From assembly GCA_033782935.1 (NCBI GenBank), contig JAWQEG010000412.1, positions 2,159,501 through 2,223,500 of the forward strand: DNA of 64,000 nt. Reading direction: 5' to 3'. Source of the DNA: Petrolisthes cinctipes. Taxonomy: Eukaryota; Arthropoda; Malacostraca; Decapoda; Porcellanidae. The position numbers and the translations under genes are program-made. Shown in pieces: positions 54,078 to 64,000 of this stretch. Under the pieces are notes generated by a model, which saw only the letters and a list, made by a program, of their open reading frames with translations, was not told the origin of the DNA and made no database searches. The stretch's first letter is position 1; every line of letters starts with the position of its first letter.

Positions 54078-54661
54078 TTCCCATCACTAATCACCCCATA
54101 CTTCACCCCCATCATGTACAGTTTCATGCTCATCCCCATGTCTCTCATGTGTGTACATATGGTGCGAGATTAATAAATTACATTGTTACGGAATTCTTGA
54201 GTATTCATTCTCCGAAACTTACTATACTAGGATGAGTGACTGGATATTTATATATATATTAAACACAGGATTACTGCATCCTTGTGTCCTCCTTCATCCC
54301 CTCGGGATCGCATGACCTGAGCCGGGGCCATAGCCCTAGCTCAGAGGACTTTAATAAAAAGGGGGTGGGGGATGGGGGGGGGGCCAGGGTCACCCCCTCT
54401 CCTGTACCCGACCCCTCGAGTCTGCCTATAAAGACTTTAGTTGGGTAACAATTCTGGTCTATAACAGAATAGTCTACGGTTTATATTTTATTAGCTACTA
54501 CTACACTTCCACCACAGCTAGTCCCCTAGCCAGTGTTGGAAGTTGCTTTAGCTTCAGCCTCACCCTGCTCGGTTACCTTTTTGATTCCCCGCTCTCTCGA
54601 CCGCTCTTAACTAAGCACGTGATTGCCTCCACCTCACCTCCCACCTACCGCATCGCATGCA

Positions 54662-54764
54662 TAGCAAATCCAGCTGTGCTGGTTCCACTATACCAATAAT
54701 AGTGCATTTGTCGCGGCTTCTAGCCGCTTAAATTGTATTTATTGGTTGTGGAACCAGCACAGCT
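54662..54764 (+). repeat. DIRS copy 2 internal complementary region
   Basis: TAGCAAATCCAGCTGTGCTG through ACTATACCAATAATAGTGCA to GGAACCAGCACAGCT, the joined complements of both ends. It records the left tip that the element itself has lost. Confidence 0.88.
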
Positions 54765-54818
54765 TTGACTGTCCCACCCACCTCCCGATGCAGCAGGCAT
54801 TCACTTTCTTTCTCATTG

Positions 54819-55031
54819 GAGTGACCGAGCGGTGACCAGCGGGGAGCGGGCTTAATACCTCATCACGCCACCACCAGGTGGCTCCACTATCAGTACAGCG
54901 CCAGATTTGAATTTTAATTTACTTCTGATGATCGTCACGGAATAGACCCTTCTAGCCCAGATTATGCCTATACGGGGCCTGGGCTCGAGAAGGGGTGTAT
55001 TCTATAGCAAATCCAGCTGTGCTGGTTCCAC
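54819..55031 (-). repeat. DIRS copy 2 right inverted terminal repeat
   Basis: Inverted match of 47527-47739; the right extension runs to about 55079. Confidence 0.9.
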
Positions 55032-55379
55032 AACCAATAAATACAATTTAAGCGGCTAGAAGCCGCGACAAATGCACTAAAGTTGCCAACTCCCTCCCAC
55101 TCGCTATAGATTTGCATTAGATTATGAACCTGTTTGAAGAACATTCTACATATCGTGGCAGTGGTGAGCACGGGCCAGCCAGGCTGAGTCGGATAGTACT
55201 GGTACCACCGTTGCCGCGAGTGCGAAATTCCTGGGTCAGTCGAATCGAGTCGAGTTTTACAAGTAACTCGTGAGTCCCGATTCAGTGAAAGGAGTCGTTT
55301 GATTTGAACGATTGACTCGCGAGTCTTACATCTCTATTCCCAGCTAATCTAATCCTACGAGAATCCACTCTGACCAAAC

Positions 55380-55435
55380 CAAACCTAACCTAACCTAACC
55401 GGGACGGGACCTAACCTAACCTAACCTAGCCGAGC
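55380..55435. repeat. TTAGG-like (CCTAA)n stretch
   Basis: Short runs of CCTAACCTAACCTAACC on both sides of CGGGACGGGA. The arthropod telomere unit is TTAGG, and these are interstitial. Confidence 0.7.
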
Positions 55436-57122
55436 TCGTGCATGTACTGGGTTAGAGAGTGTTTCTATGCTGGCGGGGGTTTACTGTATCTGTGGAATGG
55501 CATGGATGCACCGGCTTGCATATAATTGCCAATCTGGGAATACATTCGAAAATGTTATAATTATCCCTATAAACATTGAAATGCTACTAAATATTGATTT
55601 CCCCAGCAAAATAATGTTACTGGGAATAATTGCATGTGAATGATTAGGATATAGTGGTGGGCGAAAACTATTATTAATGGTACACGATTACTTTGATTAC
55701 TGGTTGAAAATATCTGTAGTCGATTATTTTTTGAGTAACCGATTACTAGGCTTTACTGGAAATAGTGGTACTTTTATATAGATGAGTATAATTATTTCAA
55801 ACTGAAAATTGTAGTACTTATATAGAAGTAACTGTATAATAATTACTAACTGGAAATGGTAGTACTTGTATTAGGTGACTGTATTATTACTAAGTGGAAA
55901 TGGTAGTATTTGTGTATAGGTGACTGTATGATTACTAACATGGAAATGGTGATACTTTTGTATAGGTGACTGAATAATAATAAGTAACTGCAATTAGTGG
56001 TACAGGCGGACTAATATATTCGCGGAGATTCGACAGGTGTAGGGTATGGGTAAGTGTCGCATATTTCCGTTCTGTGACCCATTTTAGTCTAGCCACGCCC
56101 CCTCGGTAAGTTAGGGTAAGGTAGATTAGATAAATTTCGAATTATATTAGTAACTTTTCGTTAGATTATTTTCGAAACTGAGGCATTGTTAGTTTCTGAG
56201 TTACGACCCGAGCGTCAAAAGAGCTTCAGCCAGCCCACACTGTACCAATCAAGTACCAATAGCTCCACGCAGAATGGAAAAATACGTACGGGTGGTAACA
56301 GTGGGAAAACCTCACTGCCAGACGTGCAAAAAATCGTAGCTGTTGCCTACCGTTCTACGAAGTGCTTCACTAAACTAGAATTCTCTGAAAAATAGAAAGT
56401 CTTTGGTATTTTATAACATTATTAATTCTTTTATAATTATTACTTATTTATTTTTCTGTATTTGTCACTGCGTTAAGTATTTTTCTGTTGAGAAGTAAAA
56501 TACAGTAAAATCTCCAATTATTATACAGCTGTGCTTTAAAGTATTTTCATCTATATTCACTTCCCGTTAACTGAAGCTGTCATGATTCTGCTTAGCAACC
56601 CACAATGTGGAAGGAGGAGAGCTGTGAGGTGAGAAGTTGAAGAGAGGTCGTCTTTTGTCAGAGAATGCAGATCATAAAGTGAAATAGAGGGTCACATTCA
56701 TCAATTCCAAACATTCATACTATTTTCATGTATCATATAGTGCAGTTATCTTTCATATGATTCTCTAGGGAAATATATTTCCTATGACTGAAATTTGGTG
56801 ACGATGAGGCGGTAACCTTCTGCAAGTTTCGATTTCGCCAACTGCCACATTGTATGCTTAAACTGGCTGTCAATTCATGTTGCATTTAATTAATAATATC
56901 TGCCTGTTGCAATATACTTTATTTCGTTATGTTTTCATAATTTTAGGATCAGCTTCGTGTGTTAGGGATATAAAACGAAATAAAACACAGCAACCTTTCT
57001 GAACAAAAAATATTATATACCATAATTATAACATAGTTTAATTCTATATTCTTGTAATGTAATGAATAATATTGAGGGGAGAAAGGATAAAACCCTAATA
57101 ACTTGACCAAACCCCTTCAGCA
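55436..57122. other. Intron 1 stretch, nothing recognised
   Basis: Contains degenerate short repeats at about 55740-56000 (ATAGGTGACTGTATAATTAC and GGAAATGGTAGTAC, echoed at 61560-61660). Otherwise AT-rich and non-coding. Confidence 0.45.
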
Positions 57123-57597
57123 TCAGTGACCTCCTGTAATCTTTTGGAGATTAATTAATGACACTAAGTTGTAAATGGTAGCTTGATTTCGGTGAAGTGC
57201 TTCCCGTTCTAGCATGACATGCTGCACGACTTGGCCCCTTTTCTTCTCCTGGCCCTGCTCCCATGTGTACACCATCAGACCCAAGCTGTTTTCAATGGGA
57301 TTGATGTCGCATCCCTTCGACGGCCAGTCCAATAACTCAATGGACGGTTAATCACCAAACAATCTGCGAATGATACCCGCTGTATGGACAGAGCACCTGT
57401 CCTAATTAACTTACTAATTAACCCGAACTTGAGATTGTGCCTGCTTCGTTCCAATCAAATACCCTCTTTCTACTGGTTTGAGGGCTAGGCGATAATTGAC
57501 CTTCCTCGCCCGGGCTTCTACAGCACAGCTCAGATGGGATGATGATACGCTTAGCTTCCTCTGCTATGTGTGTGTTATTTTTATTTATTTATTATTA

Positions 57598-57628
<31 letters not shown>

Positions 57629-57776
57629 CTCCTGATCTTGAATGATATCGTAAAATACCCTCCGCGAGCCATCTCTTCCACCATGTGTGAACAGCAGACT
57701 CAGAGACTCCAAGTTTCACTTCCATATCAGAGGCGGACATCCTACCTTCTTTCAGGCCGATAATTTTACCTCTCAA
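57123..57776 (-). pseudogene. Tc1/mariner transposase remnant
   Basis: N-terminus 57776-57585: KIIGLKEGRMSASDMEVKLG, a helix-turn-helix, ending in a Lys-run encoded by a T-run. C-terminus 57332-57123: DWPSKGCDINPIENSLG and a family-typical tail. The part with the first two catalytic Asp residues is gone, about 250 bp remaining between the blocks. This family is different from the element at 6902. Confidence 0.7.
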
Positions 57777-57794
57777 AGTTAATTAGTCGTGAAG

Positions 57795-58560
57795 TCTGGA
57801 GACACCAGCTGAACAGGGCAGTCCCGTTTCACCTGTCTGTCCACCTTTGCTGATCTTTTTCGTGTCTCACATACACTGAGAGTGGTCCAACATACTCCCA
57901 AAGACATCACTTTCTTCCAATTTTCACAACATAAACAACACTACACGCCACACCCTTTATCCAAAATAATATCCCCAAAAAATTAAATGAAAAAAAAATA
58001 TATGAATCAAGTTCATAATCAAGCCTTTGAGGATGGGCCAGTAAACACCCCTCGGCCTGGACCCTATGTTGACGACCCCCCGAGATGCCCTGGACCTTTG
58101 CCTGACTTATTCTTTATTAATTTTTGCAACATTCGTGGTCTTTCCTCCAATTTCTCATCTGTCGAACACCACCTCTTCTCTGCTAAACCTCATCTCCTCT
58201 TCCTCACCGAGACCCAAATCTCAGCATCATCCGACAGCAACCCCTACTCTGTCTCCTCTTACTTTCTCTATCCTCAGTTTCGGGCTAAAGGCGGCTGTTG
58301 CATATACATACGTAACGACCTCACTTGTTCTCATGTTTCCGAACTTGACTCTTTTGAATTCTAAACCCTCTGGCTTCGGCTCACCTGTTACTCTCAAACT
58401 AAATGCATCTGTGCTGTATATATCTCTCCTAACTCTACTGGCTATCCATAAACCTTTGACTATCTTACCTCCGCCCCTGTATGGAGTATGGCTCTCATAT
58501 GTAGCCCTAACTGTTACAACAAGTCAAGCGCCAACTACCCTAAAATTGAGTTATTAATAG
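57795..58560 (+). mobile_element. LINE 5' fragment (same family as 22432-25190)
   Basis: 5' UTR shared with 24860-25110, then LFFINFCNIRGLSSNFSS, LLFLTETQISASSDSN and GGCCIYIRNDLTCSHV. A stop near 58362 and frameshifts follow. No reverse transcriptase remains. Confidence 0.75.
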
Positions 58561-59440
58561 GAATTATTTCTACAATTCCTCTTCTATCTAATGAACAAAT
58601 GGATATCATCTTAGCTTGTATATAGACATTTCTAGAATGTCTGAAATACAACCGAGTGTCGGCGAGTGACAAATGCAGGCAGTCGACAAGTCAGTCAGCT
58701 GAAACAAAGATGTTGCCACTGCTCGCTAATTAATATTATTTACTTCGTGCTCTACGTGATTATTTTATTAGCCGTTGGGAACGCTTGCTATGTAGCATAA
58801 ACACATTAATGTACATTTTTATTGCAAAAACAAACTTGTAAATCCATTTAGTTATCACAAATCGTGGAAAAAAGATAATTAAAAAGAGAGGAAACAGGGA
58901 ACGATAGCGATGCCCGCGGGCGCCAGGTCGGACCAGCCCAAACTCTCGTACTGCGTTTAAAAGATGTCTAAATAATTTATGCTTATACTATGTGTTTCAC
59001 TGTATTATAAGGGAAGTGTTATTACTTCAATATTTCTTAGTAAAATTATGACAATACATCGAATAAGATACATAATTAATTAAAGTTAATAATAATAATT
59101 GTGAACTCACAAATTGCACGGGTAGGCAGTAACTCGAGTCAGTCAGACAGTCACATGTGCACTCACTGAGAGAGAGAGAGTGTGCAGGGGTAGAGGGAGG
59201 ACAAGGTAAATGGATATGGGGGATAGGAGGAGGATGGGTTGGTAAGAAGGGAGGATAGGGAACTCACAGGGGGATGGTGTGAGTATACAAAGTAGGAGGA
59301 GGATAGGTTGGTAAGGAGGGATGGTTGGGGTAGGTGGAGGATGGGTTGGTAAGAAGGGAAGGTAAGGGTAGGGGGAGTATGGGTTGGTGTGGATGGACAT
59401 GGGTCGAGGATTGTATGGATGACGGGAAAGATTGGGATGG
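58561..59440. other. Intron 1 stretch, nothing recognised
   Basis: AT-rich, then an AG-rich segment from 59160 (GGATGGGTTGGTAAGAAGGG repeats) leading into the next LINE. Confidence 0.45.
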
Positions 59441-59446
59441 TGAAAT

Positions 59447-60710
59447 ATGCGTGGGTGTGTGCATATGCACCAGAGGATGAAAAGAGTAGGACGGGGAGAG
59501 AGGATGAGTGTGTTTTGGGAGGAATTGAATGCGTGTCTGAGAAAGATTGATAATGGAAGGAGAGTGGTGATGATGGGAGATATGTATGGAAAAAAGGGAG
59601 GTGAGGAAGTGGAAAGTATTGTGGGTAAATGGGGTGTAGAAGGAGTAAATGAGAAGGGTGAGTATCTGGTGGATGTCTGTGCTGAGAGGGGGTTGTTCTT
59701 GGCAAACACCTACTTTCAGCACAAGATGATCCACAGGTATACATGGAAAAGAAAGGATGAGAGCAGAAGAGTTTGATTGATTATTATGTGGCAGTGGATG
59801 AAAGGTTAAGGGACCCTGCGATGTAGTCAGAAAATTGGAGGTTTGCGAGTCCTTCAAATTTTGCCACGAAACATCACCCATATTGAAGGAGCGTGTTTCG
59901 TGGCATAGTCAGGAGGAATCACAAGCCTCCAAGTTTCATACAAGATCACAGGGTCGATGCAAAAGTGGTGAGAGAAATTATCCAATGCTCCGACCATTTT
60001 GTGTTGTTGGTAAGGATGAAGGTTAGTGCTAAGTGGGAATATGGTAGGAGGGATGAAGGGGTGAGGAAAAAGAGGGAGGTGGCTAGTGGGAAATTAGATG
60101 AAGCAGAATATAGGGAGGAATATAAGAGGAGGGTGGGTGAGGTGCTGGGGGATGCAAGGATGGGGATAGGGGAGGGAGTGGGAGTGCATGATGTGTATGA
60201 AACATTCAAAACTTTAGTGTGTAAGACAGCAGCAGAAGTGGTTGGGTACAAAGGACAAAAGAGGGGAAAGAAAGGGAGTGCATGGTGATCTGAAGAAGTG
60301 AAGGATGCAGTAGAGAATAAGAAGAAGGCTTTTAGGAGAACCCTGCAGAGAAATGTGCCAGAGGAGGTGAAAGAGGGAATACAATGAGCGTAAGAGGAAA
60401 GTGAAGAGGACGGTGAGTGAGAGCAAAAGGAGAGTGGATGAGGAATTTGGTAGGAAACTGAGTGAGAAGTTTAGAGAAAACAAGAAATTATTCTGGAAGG
60501 AGGTGAAAAAAGAAAGAGGAGAAGGAAATTCTGGTAGCGTGAGAATGAAGAGAGAGGATGGAGTTACTGTGAGTAGAAGTGAGGAAGTGAAAAATTGGGG
60601 TGCTGAATGCTACTATAGTTCCTGCTGTTGGAGACTGTATGGAGCCCCAGTTAGTTTGCCGCCAAGCCATGAACATGGTTTCAAAGATAGTATGTTTCAA
60701 CTATGATCAG
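59447..60710 (+). pseudogene. RTE-like LINE fragment (endonuclease region)
   Basis: Endonuclease part reads FWEELNACLRKIDNGRRVVM, GDMYGKKGGEEVES, VDVCAERGLFLANTYFQHKM and HRYTWKRKDE, of the type often annotated as craniofacial development protein 2-like. After the MITE at 59811-59955 it continues VREIIQCSDHFVLLV, VSAKWEYGRR and KLDEAEYREEYKRRVGEVLG, then a shifted block LSEKFRENKKLFWKEVKKER. Frameshifts and a stop at 60286. The reverse transcriptase domain is not reached. Confidence 0.8.
59811..59955. mobile_element. GGACCCTG hairpin MITE inside the RTE-like LINE
   Basis: Ends GGACCCTGCGATG and GATCACAGGGTC, long inverted arms around GCCACGAAACA and TGTTTCGTGGC. It interrupts the LINE frame between DERLRD and VDAKVV. 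Confidence 0.82.
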
Positions 60711-61655
60711 AAACCGAAGCGATGGCCCTCGATGTGGGAAGAGTTTGAGTTAGCGAACAGGGCATACAAGTGAATTCGCACATGACGATTAGAAAAGTTT
60801 TTATGGGTGATAAGGCCATTCCTATTACCTGATTTTATGTAGATATCAGTGAGTACTGCAGATAAAATTAACACTGATATTTAGTACTGTGGTAATGATG
60901 ATTGGTTTTATTAACCAGGTTATCACATCAAAAATATTACCTGGTCTGCTACCATTGTTAATTACTCAATCGGAACCCATCAGTTACTCGTATTATATTC
61001 AGATTACAGCTGCATTCAACCGTCTCCGTGTTTCTCTTTGCCTTATATATCCTTTGGTCTCTCTCCTTCACTCCCCGTAAGAGGTATTGTCTGCAGGGTT
61101 GCGGACAATATGATAAGGGACCCTTCGGTCCCCAGCCATCCTCTTTTTTTCTGTCCCTCCATTCCACCAAGCTATTCCTTTCGTGCTTGCTGATGCACCT
61201 CTTTGTTACCTTCCCACCTATAGAGTCTTACAGACTTAGCTCGAATTTTTTTCTCTTCAATCAATCTTTCCTTCACTTGTAACTGCAACCAGTAATAAAC
61301 ATAGTATGGAATTATCTTGTGTTAAACTAACTAACCACTGCGACAGACTACTTTTATCAGGACAACGATCGTTTTATATTAAAATTCTTATCCTTCTCTT
61401 GCTTTCTGTCCTAATTATATCTTACTGCAATATGTAAGATAATGTTTTTGTTAGACAATAGCTCAGATATTATAAACCTCGCATGCACGGCGTCTCATAC
61501 TGTGCAGTGTTACCAGATTTCCACCTTATATAGGCTATCTCTGACACTCCGCAAACTTATTCGGCAGGATGTACTTGCATATAGGTGACAGTATAATGAT
61601 TACTATCTGGAATGAGTGGCACTATTATATAGGTGACTGTATAATAATTACTAAC
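60711..61655. other. Intron 1 stretch, nothing recognised
   Basis: Non-coding. The GTGACTGTATAATAATTACT motif near 61630 echoes 55840-55980. Confidence 0.45.
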
Positions 61656-61837
61656 CTGAAGTGATGGTATTTATTGATGAATCGTGAGCATTGTGGAGGC
61701 AGCAAATGACCCTCATCACCTACTGCAACTAAACCATCAGTGAATGTCAGGAACTTGGCCCTTATCTCCTGTACATCGTTAGAAGGCAATGTCTTGATTG
61801 ATGGGCAGCAAGAGCAGGAGTTGGAGGAGGTAGACAT
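61656..61837 (-). CDS. Sulfotransferase (SULT1-like), coding exon 1
   Basis: First coding exon of a cytosolic sulfotransferase, the enzyme family that moves sulfate from PAPS to small acceptors. The ATG is at 61837-61835 and 182 coding bases end in phase 2 before a GTTAGT donor. The last two bases (AG) join the first G of the exon at 39745 to make an Arg codon just before the PAPS-binding segment. The encoded N-terminus is Cys- and Ser-rich, then reads LVAVGDEGHLLPP and INKYHHF, the lead-in that arthropod sulfotransferases have before the phosphosulfate loop. An acceptor (TTTCTACCAG) lies 21 bases upstream of the ATG at 61859, so a further 5' exon probably lies at higher coordinates. The match to the family is modest in this exon alone. 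The exact phase fit to exon 2 is the main support. Confidence 0.7.
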
Positions 61838-61858
61838 TCTGGATGGCTTGATTTTGCC
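61838..61858 (-). other. 5' UTR part of sulfotransferase exon 1
   Basis: Twenty-one bases between a polypyrimidine AG acceptor and the ATG. The reading frame stays open through them, so a longer N-terminus from an upstream exon cannot be excluded. Confidence 0.4.
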
Positions 61859-61912
61859 CTGGTAGAAACAAAATATTACAGTCCTTAGTTAGTGTTAGTG
61901 TAAGATAGGAAT

Positions 61913-62081
61913 TTAAAGGAAGATTCTCTTGTTGATATATTGGATGTCTACTGATTCCACATTACCTATACTCGAAAACATACGCCATTCATGGTACATA
62001 CTAATAGGGGATCTGTTTCATGGTATAGGTTGGATGAATCAGACACCTTCCAATTCACCAACATGAGAATCTTCCCTTTAA
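61913..62081. mobile_element. TTAA-flanked hairpin MITE
   Basis: TTAA at 61913 and 62078. Ends AAGGAAGATTCTCTTGTTGA and CATGAGAATCTTCCCTT. It lies just upstream of the sulfotransferase first coding exon. Confidence 0.72.
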
Positions 62082-62210
62082 GGACCCTGTGATCGTGTAC
62101 GAGACTTGATGGTTTCTGATTCCTCCCGCCTATGCCACCAAACAAGTTCCTTCAATACGGGTGGTGTTTCGTGGCAATGTCTGAAGGACTACATCACGGT
62201 TTCACTTAAG
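62082..62210. mobile_element. GGACCCTG hairpin MITE, degenerate
   Basis: GGACCCTGTGATCGTGTACG start directly follows the TTAA MITE, as at 2684. The internal pair ACTATGCC-like and GTGTTTCGTGGC is visible. The right end is decayed. Confidence 0.55.
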
Positions 62211-62214
62211 AAAG

Positions 62215-62545
62215 CTATAGAATCCTTAATAAGTGTAAGTTTCAGTAATCATATTTGAAGCGATATAAGGAGCTGAAAAAAGTCTTATATTCACTATCCT
62301 TTTCATTTGTCTTGGTAGAAACAAGTAAATAGAATCCTTGGTTAGTGTAGTTTCAGAAAGCAGTATAATCCTTAAGTAGTGTTGGTTGGCTTCAGAAAGC
62401 ATATTTTAAATTATATAATGAGCCGAAAAACCTCTTACATTCACTATGCCTTTCTTTTCTCGTGGTAGAAACAAATAAATAGAATCCATAGTTAGTGTTG
62501 GTTTCAGAAAGCTATTTCTGATGGATATAAGTAACTGAAAAACCA
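62215..62545. repeat. Tandem repeat of about 130-190 bp
   Basis: Two to three units sharing GGTAGAAACAA, ATAGAATCC, TTAGTGT, GTTTCAGAAAGC and ATATAA..GAGCTGAAAAA-like blocks. The block GGTAGAAACAAA also forms the acceptor region of the first coding exon at 61860. Confidence 0.7.
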
Positions 62546-63429
62546 TTACTGTCCTTCAGCATTATTAATTGCCCCATTCTGATTTTCTCTCAAAACGGCA
62601 AACAGAAAATTTGTGGATATAAGTTTCATTACACATATGGATAACAAATTGCTGACTAATGATTTCACGTATCTTAACCAATTTATTGGAAAGTTTCTCA
62701 GCTAAAGAACAGAGGGAAGCTGTCAAATGTTTACATGAGTCACCCCAATGTGGATGATTATTATTGTCTACAACTGTACATGTACAGTCACAGTCAACAA
62801 ACCTGTAACACCTTCCAATGAAACGGCCTAAAAAAAATGGTGCTGATGGTCTCTGTAATATTGGTTATTAAGGTTCGAGTATCGAGATTGTTTGTTCTGG
62901 CTGTCATTTTACGTCATCTTTTCTTTAATTTTATTACTGTTTTTATTGTCTTTTAAATTTACACAGACCCTCCGTGTGACCGACCCTCACCTGATAACAC
63001 TGTCCCCCACCCCTTTTTTTTTTTAGTGTATTTTACCATCTTAGTGTATTTTACCATCTTTTTTTAACTTTATTCCCCCTCTTAGTAAAATTCATAGGTT
63101 TTATTATTAATCCTCTTCTTTATATAACTGACCCCTGACGTAAGTTAAGGGTTTGTTTGTTTACCTTTTATTTCTTCCTACCGCCGAGCAGACGGTCTCG
63201 GTACAGGGGTAAGTTTGTATTGTCTATTCATATAGGTGCTTTATAAACATGTACAGACACACCCCACACAAAACAACATACACATGTACACTAACAATAT
63301 TCCACACATATTGCTCACTAGTTTTAATACTCTACAACACTGACAATAAAAACACTGGCTGCAAACATACCAACACACCAGACTCACTAACACCAGAAAT
63401 ATACACCCACACCTCCATATACACCCACA
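62546..63429. other. Upstream flank of the sulfotransferase coding region
   Basis: Contains a copy of a sequence also at 25500-25560 (TTGGAAAGTTTCTCAGCTAA). No core promoter can be called with confidence. Confidence 0.4.
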
Positions 63430-64000
63430 CCTGTTCGGGAACCTGGGCACCCCTAAGGGCCCTCAAGGGTTAAAGGTGGCTTGCCTCAGCAATCTCCGGG
63501 GTGCCCTGTTGCTCCTTATGTTGTGTGGCGACACGGGGGCTCTGATCAACCCTGGCCCCCGCGCCCCAAAGTACCCATGTCAACTATGCCGACGGGCGGT
63601 CAAATGGGGCCAGCGGGCCATCTTCATTTCCACCACCACCCACAACACACCTCCATCATTAGATAGATAGGATCACCCGACGTCTAGGTAGACGCAACAG
63701 ACACAATTCCTCCCCTATACAAAACCGATAGCAAGACATGACTTCCCCTAACTCCGCATCATCCACTCCTCCTCTCCCAAACCATTCTACACCCAACCAG
63801 ACTCTCCATAGTACGTGCACGCTCATTCTCCATAACGCCAATCACCATCCCCAATAGATTATCCATCCTCACACCCCATTCTACCACCAACACCACACTC
63901 GACTCCATCACTCCTAAAAAACTGTCTTCCCTCCGTACCCTAATCATCAATTTCCGCAGCATCATAAACAAAAGAGCCTCTTTTCACGAAACCCTCCAGA
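63430..64000 (+). mobile_element. CR1/L2-like LINE, second copy, cut by window end
   Basis: From about 63476 the frame reads ALLLLMLCGDTGALINPGP, PRAPKYPCQLCRRAVKWGQR, the N-terminal leader and first Cys pair of a PHD-like zinc finger. The zinc finger is cut short by a stop near 63668. From 63780 to the end it matches the 5' part of the minus-strand copy (5870-6006), including SSLRTLIINFRSIINKR. It therefore carries 5' sequence that the other copy lost. The true 5' end is unclear. Confidence 0.82.

Larger units (their letters stand above)
47525..55079 (+). mobile_element. DIRS-like retrotransposon, copy 2
   Basis: Same family as 12348-19791, with inverted terminal repeats (47527-47739, 54819-55031), internal complementary region (54662-54764) and gag, pol and recombinase in order. 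The outermost left bases differ from those predicted by the complementary region, so the left tip (about 10 bp) is lost. Many more lesions than copy 1 in pol, but gag is intact over 528 codons. Confidence 0.92.
47370..55336. mobile_element. hAT-like non-autonomous element split by DIRS copy 2
   Basis: Ends TAGAGATGTAAAACTCG (47370) and, inverted, TAGAGATGTAAGACTCG (ending 55336), with a perfect 8-bp duplication TTCCCAGC (47362-47369 and 55337-55344), the hAT signature. Subterminal parts repeat ACTCG and GATTCA motifs. Without the insertion it is about 410 bp and non-coding. Confidence 0.88.

Noticed and set aside
59143..59881. Pro/Ser/His-rich minus-strand ORFs
   Set aside because: Antisense of AG-rich repeat and of the RTE-like endonuclease. 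No family match and low complexity.

Overview
The window is eukaryotic nuclear DNA, almost certainly from an arthropod and most likely a decapod crustacean. The evidence is a split host gene with GT-AG introns, a dense and deeply nested transposon load, DIRS-like tyrosine-recombinase retrotransposons (common in decapods), TTAGG-like pentanucleotide stretches and very long AT, TG and TTA microsatellites. The species cannot be fixed from the sequence. No bacterial gene, rRNA, CRISPR array or intact tRNA gene was seen.

The one host gene I can support is a cytosolic sulfotransferase (SULT1-like) on the minus strand, spread over about 55 kb. Its exons in gene order are 61656-61837 (start codon), 39602-39745 (PAPS-binding loop), 36156-36260, 32725-32851, 32281-32565 and 6420-6559 (stop codon). 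Splice sites and phases agree at every junction except exon 2 to exon 3, where a short exon is probably unrecognised. Nearly everything else lies inside its introns.

Intron 5 (6560-32280) holds, from low to high coordinate: an almost complete Tc1/mariner element of DD35E type (6902-8350); a GATAC-type minisatellite; a five-layer nest at 10.0-20.6 kb (minisatellite, TTAA-flanked hairpin MITE, PIF/Harbinger element with CTG duplication, foldback element with 8-bp duplication, and a DIRS-like element at 12348-19791); two tRNA-derived SINEs; an old LINE (22.4-25.2 kb) interrupted by a 5'-truncated relative in the opposite orientation; and an I-like RNase H LINE (27004-31441) with an 11-bp target duplication and an internal deletion that fuses ORF1 to ORF2.

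Introns 2 to 4 (32.6-39.6 kb) hold hairpin MITEs, tandem arrays, microsatellites and three LTR-like ends. Intron 1 (39746-61655) holds a second, longer copy of the I-like LINE (41298 to about 46915, minus), a LINE 3' fragment, a hAT-like element (47370-55336, 8-bp duplication) split by a second DIRS-like copy (about 47525-55079), a mariner remnant, a LINE 5' fragment and an RTE-like LINE carrying a MITE. Downstream of the gene's stop (below 6420) is a CR1/L2-like LINE on the minus strand (2822-6006). A second member of that family enters on the plus strand at about 63.4 kb and runs off the window end.

Nearly all transposon ORFs carry stops or frameshifts, but the paired copies are close enough to each other to show each lesion. 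Both DIRS copies share apparent spliceosomal introns in gag and pol, which is unusual for an element that copies through RNA.
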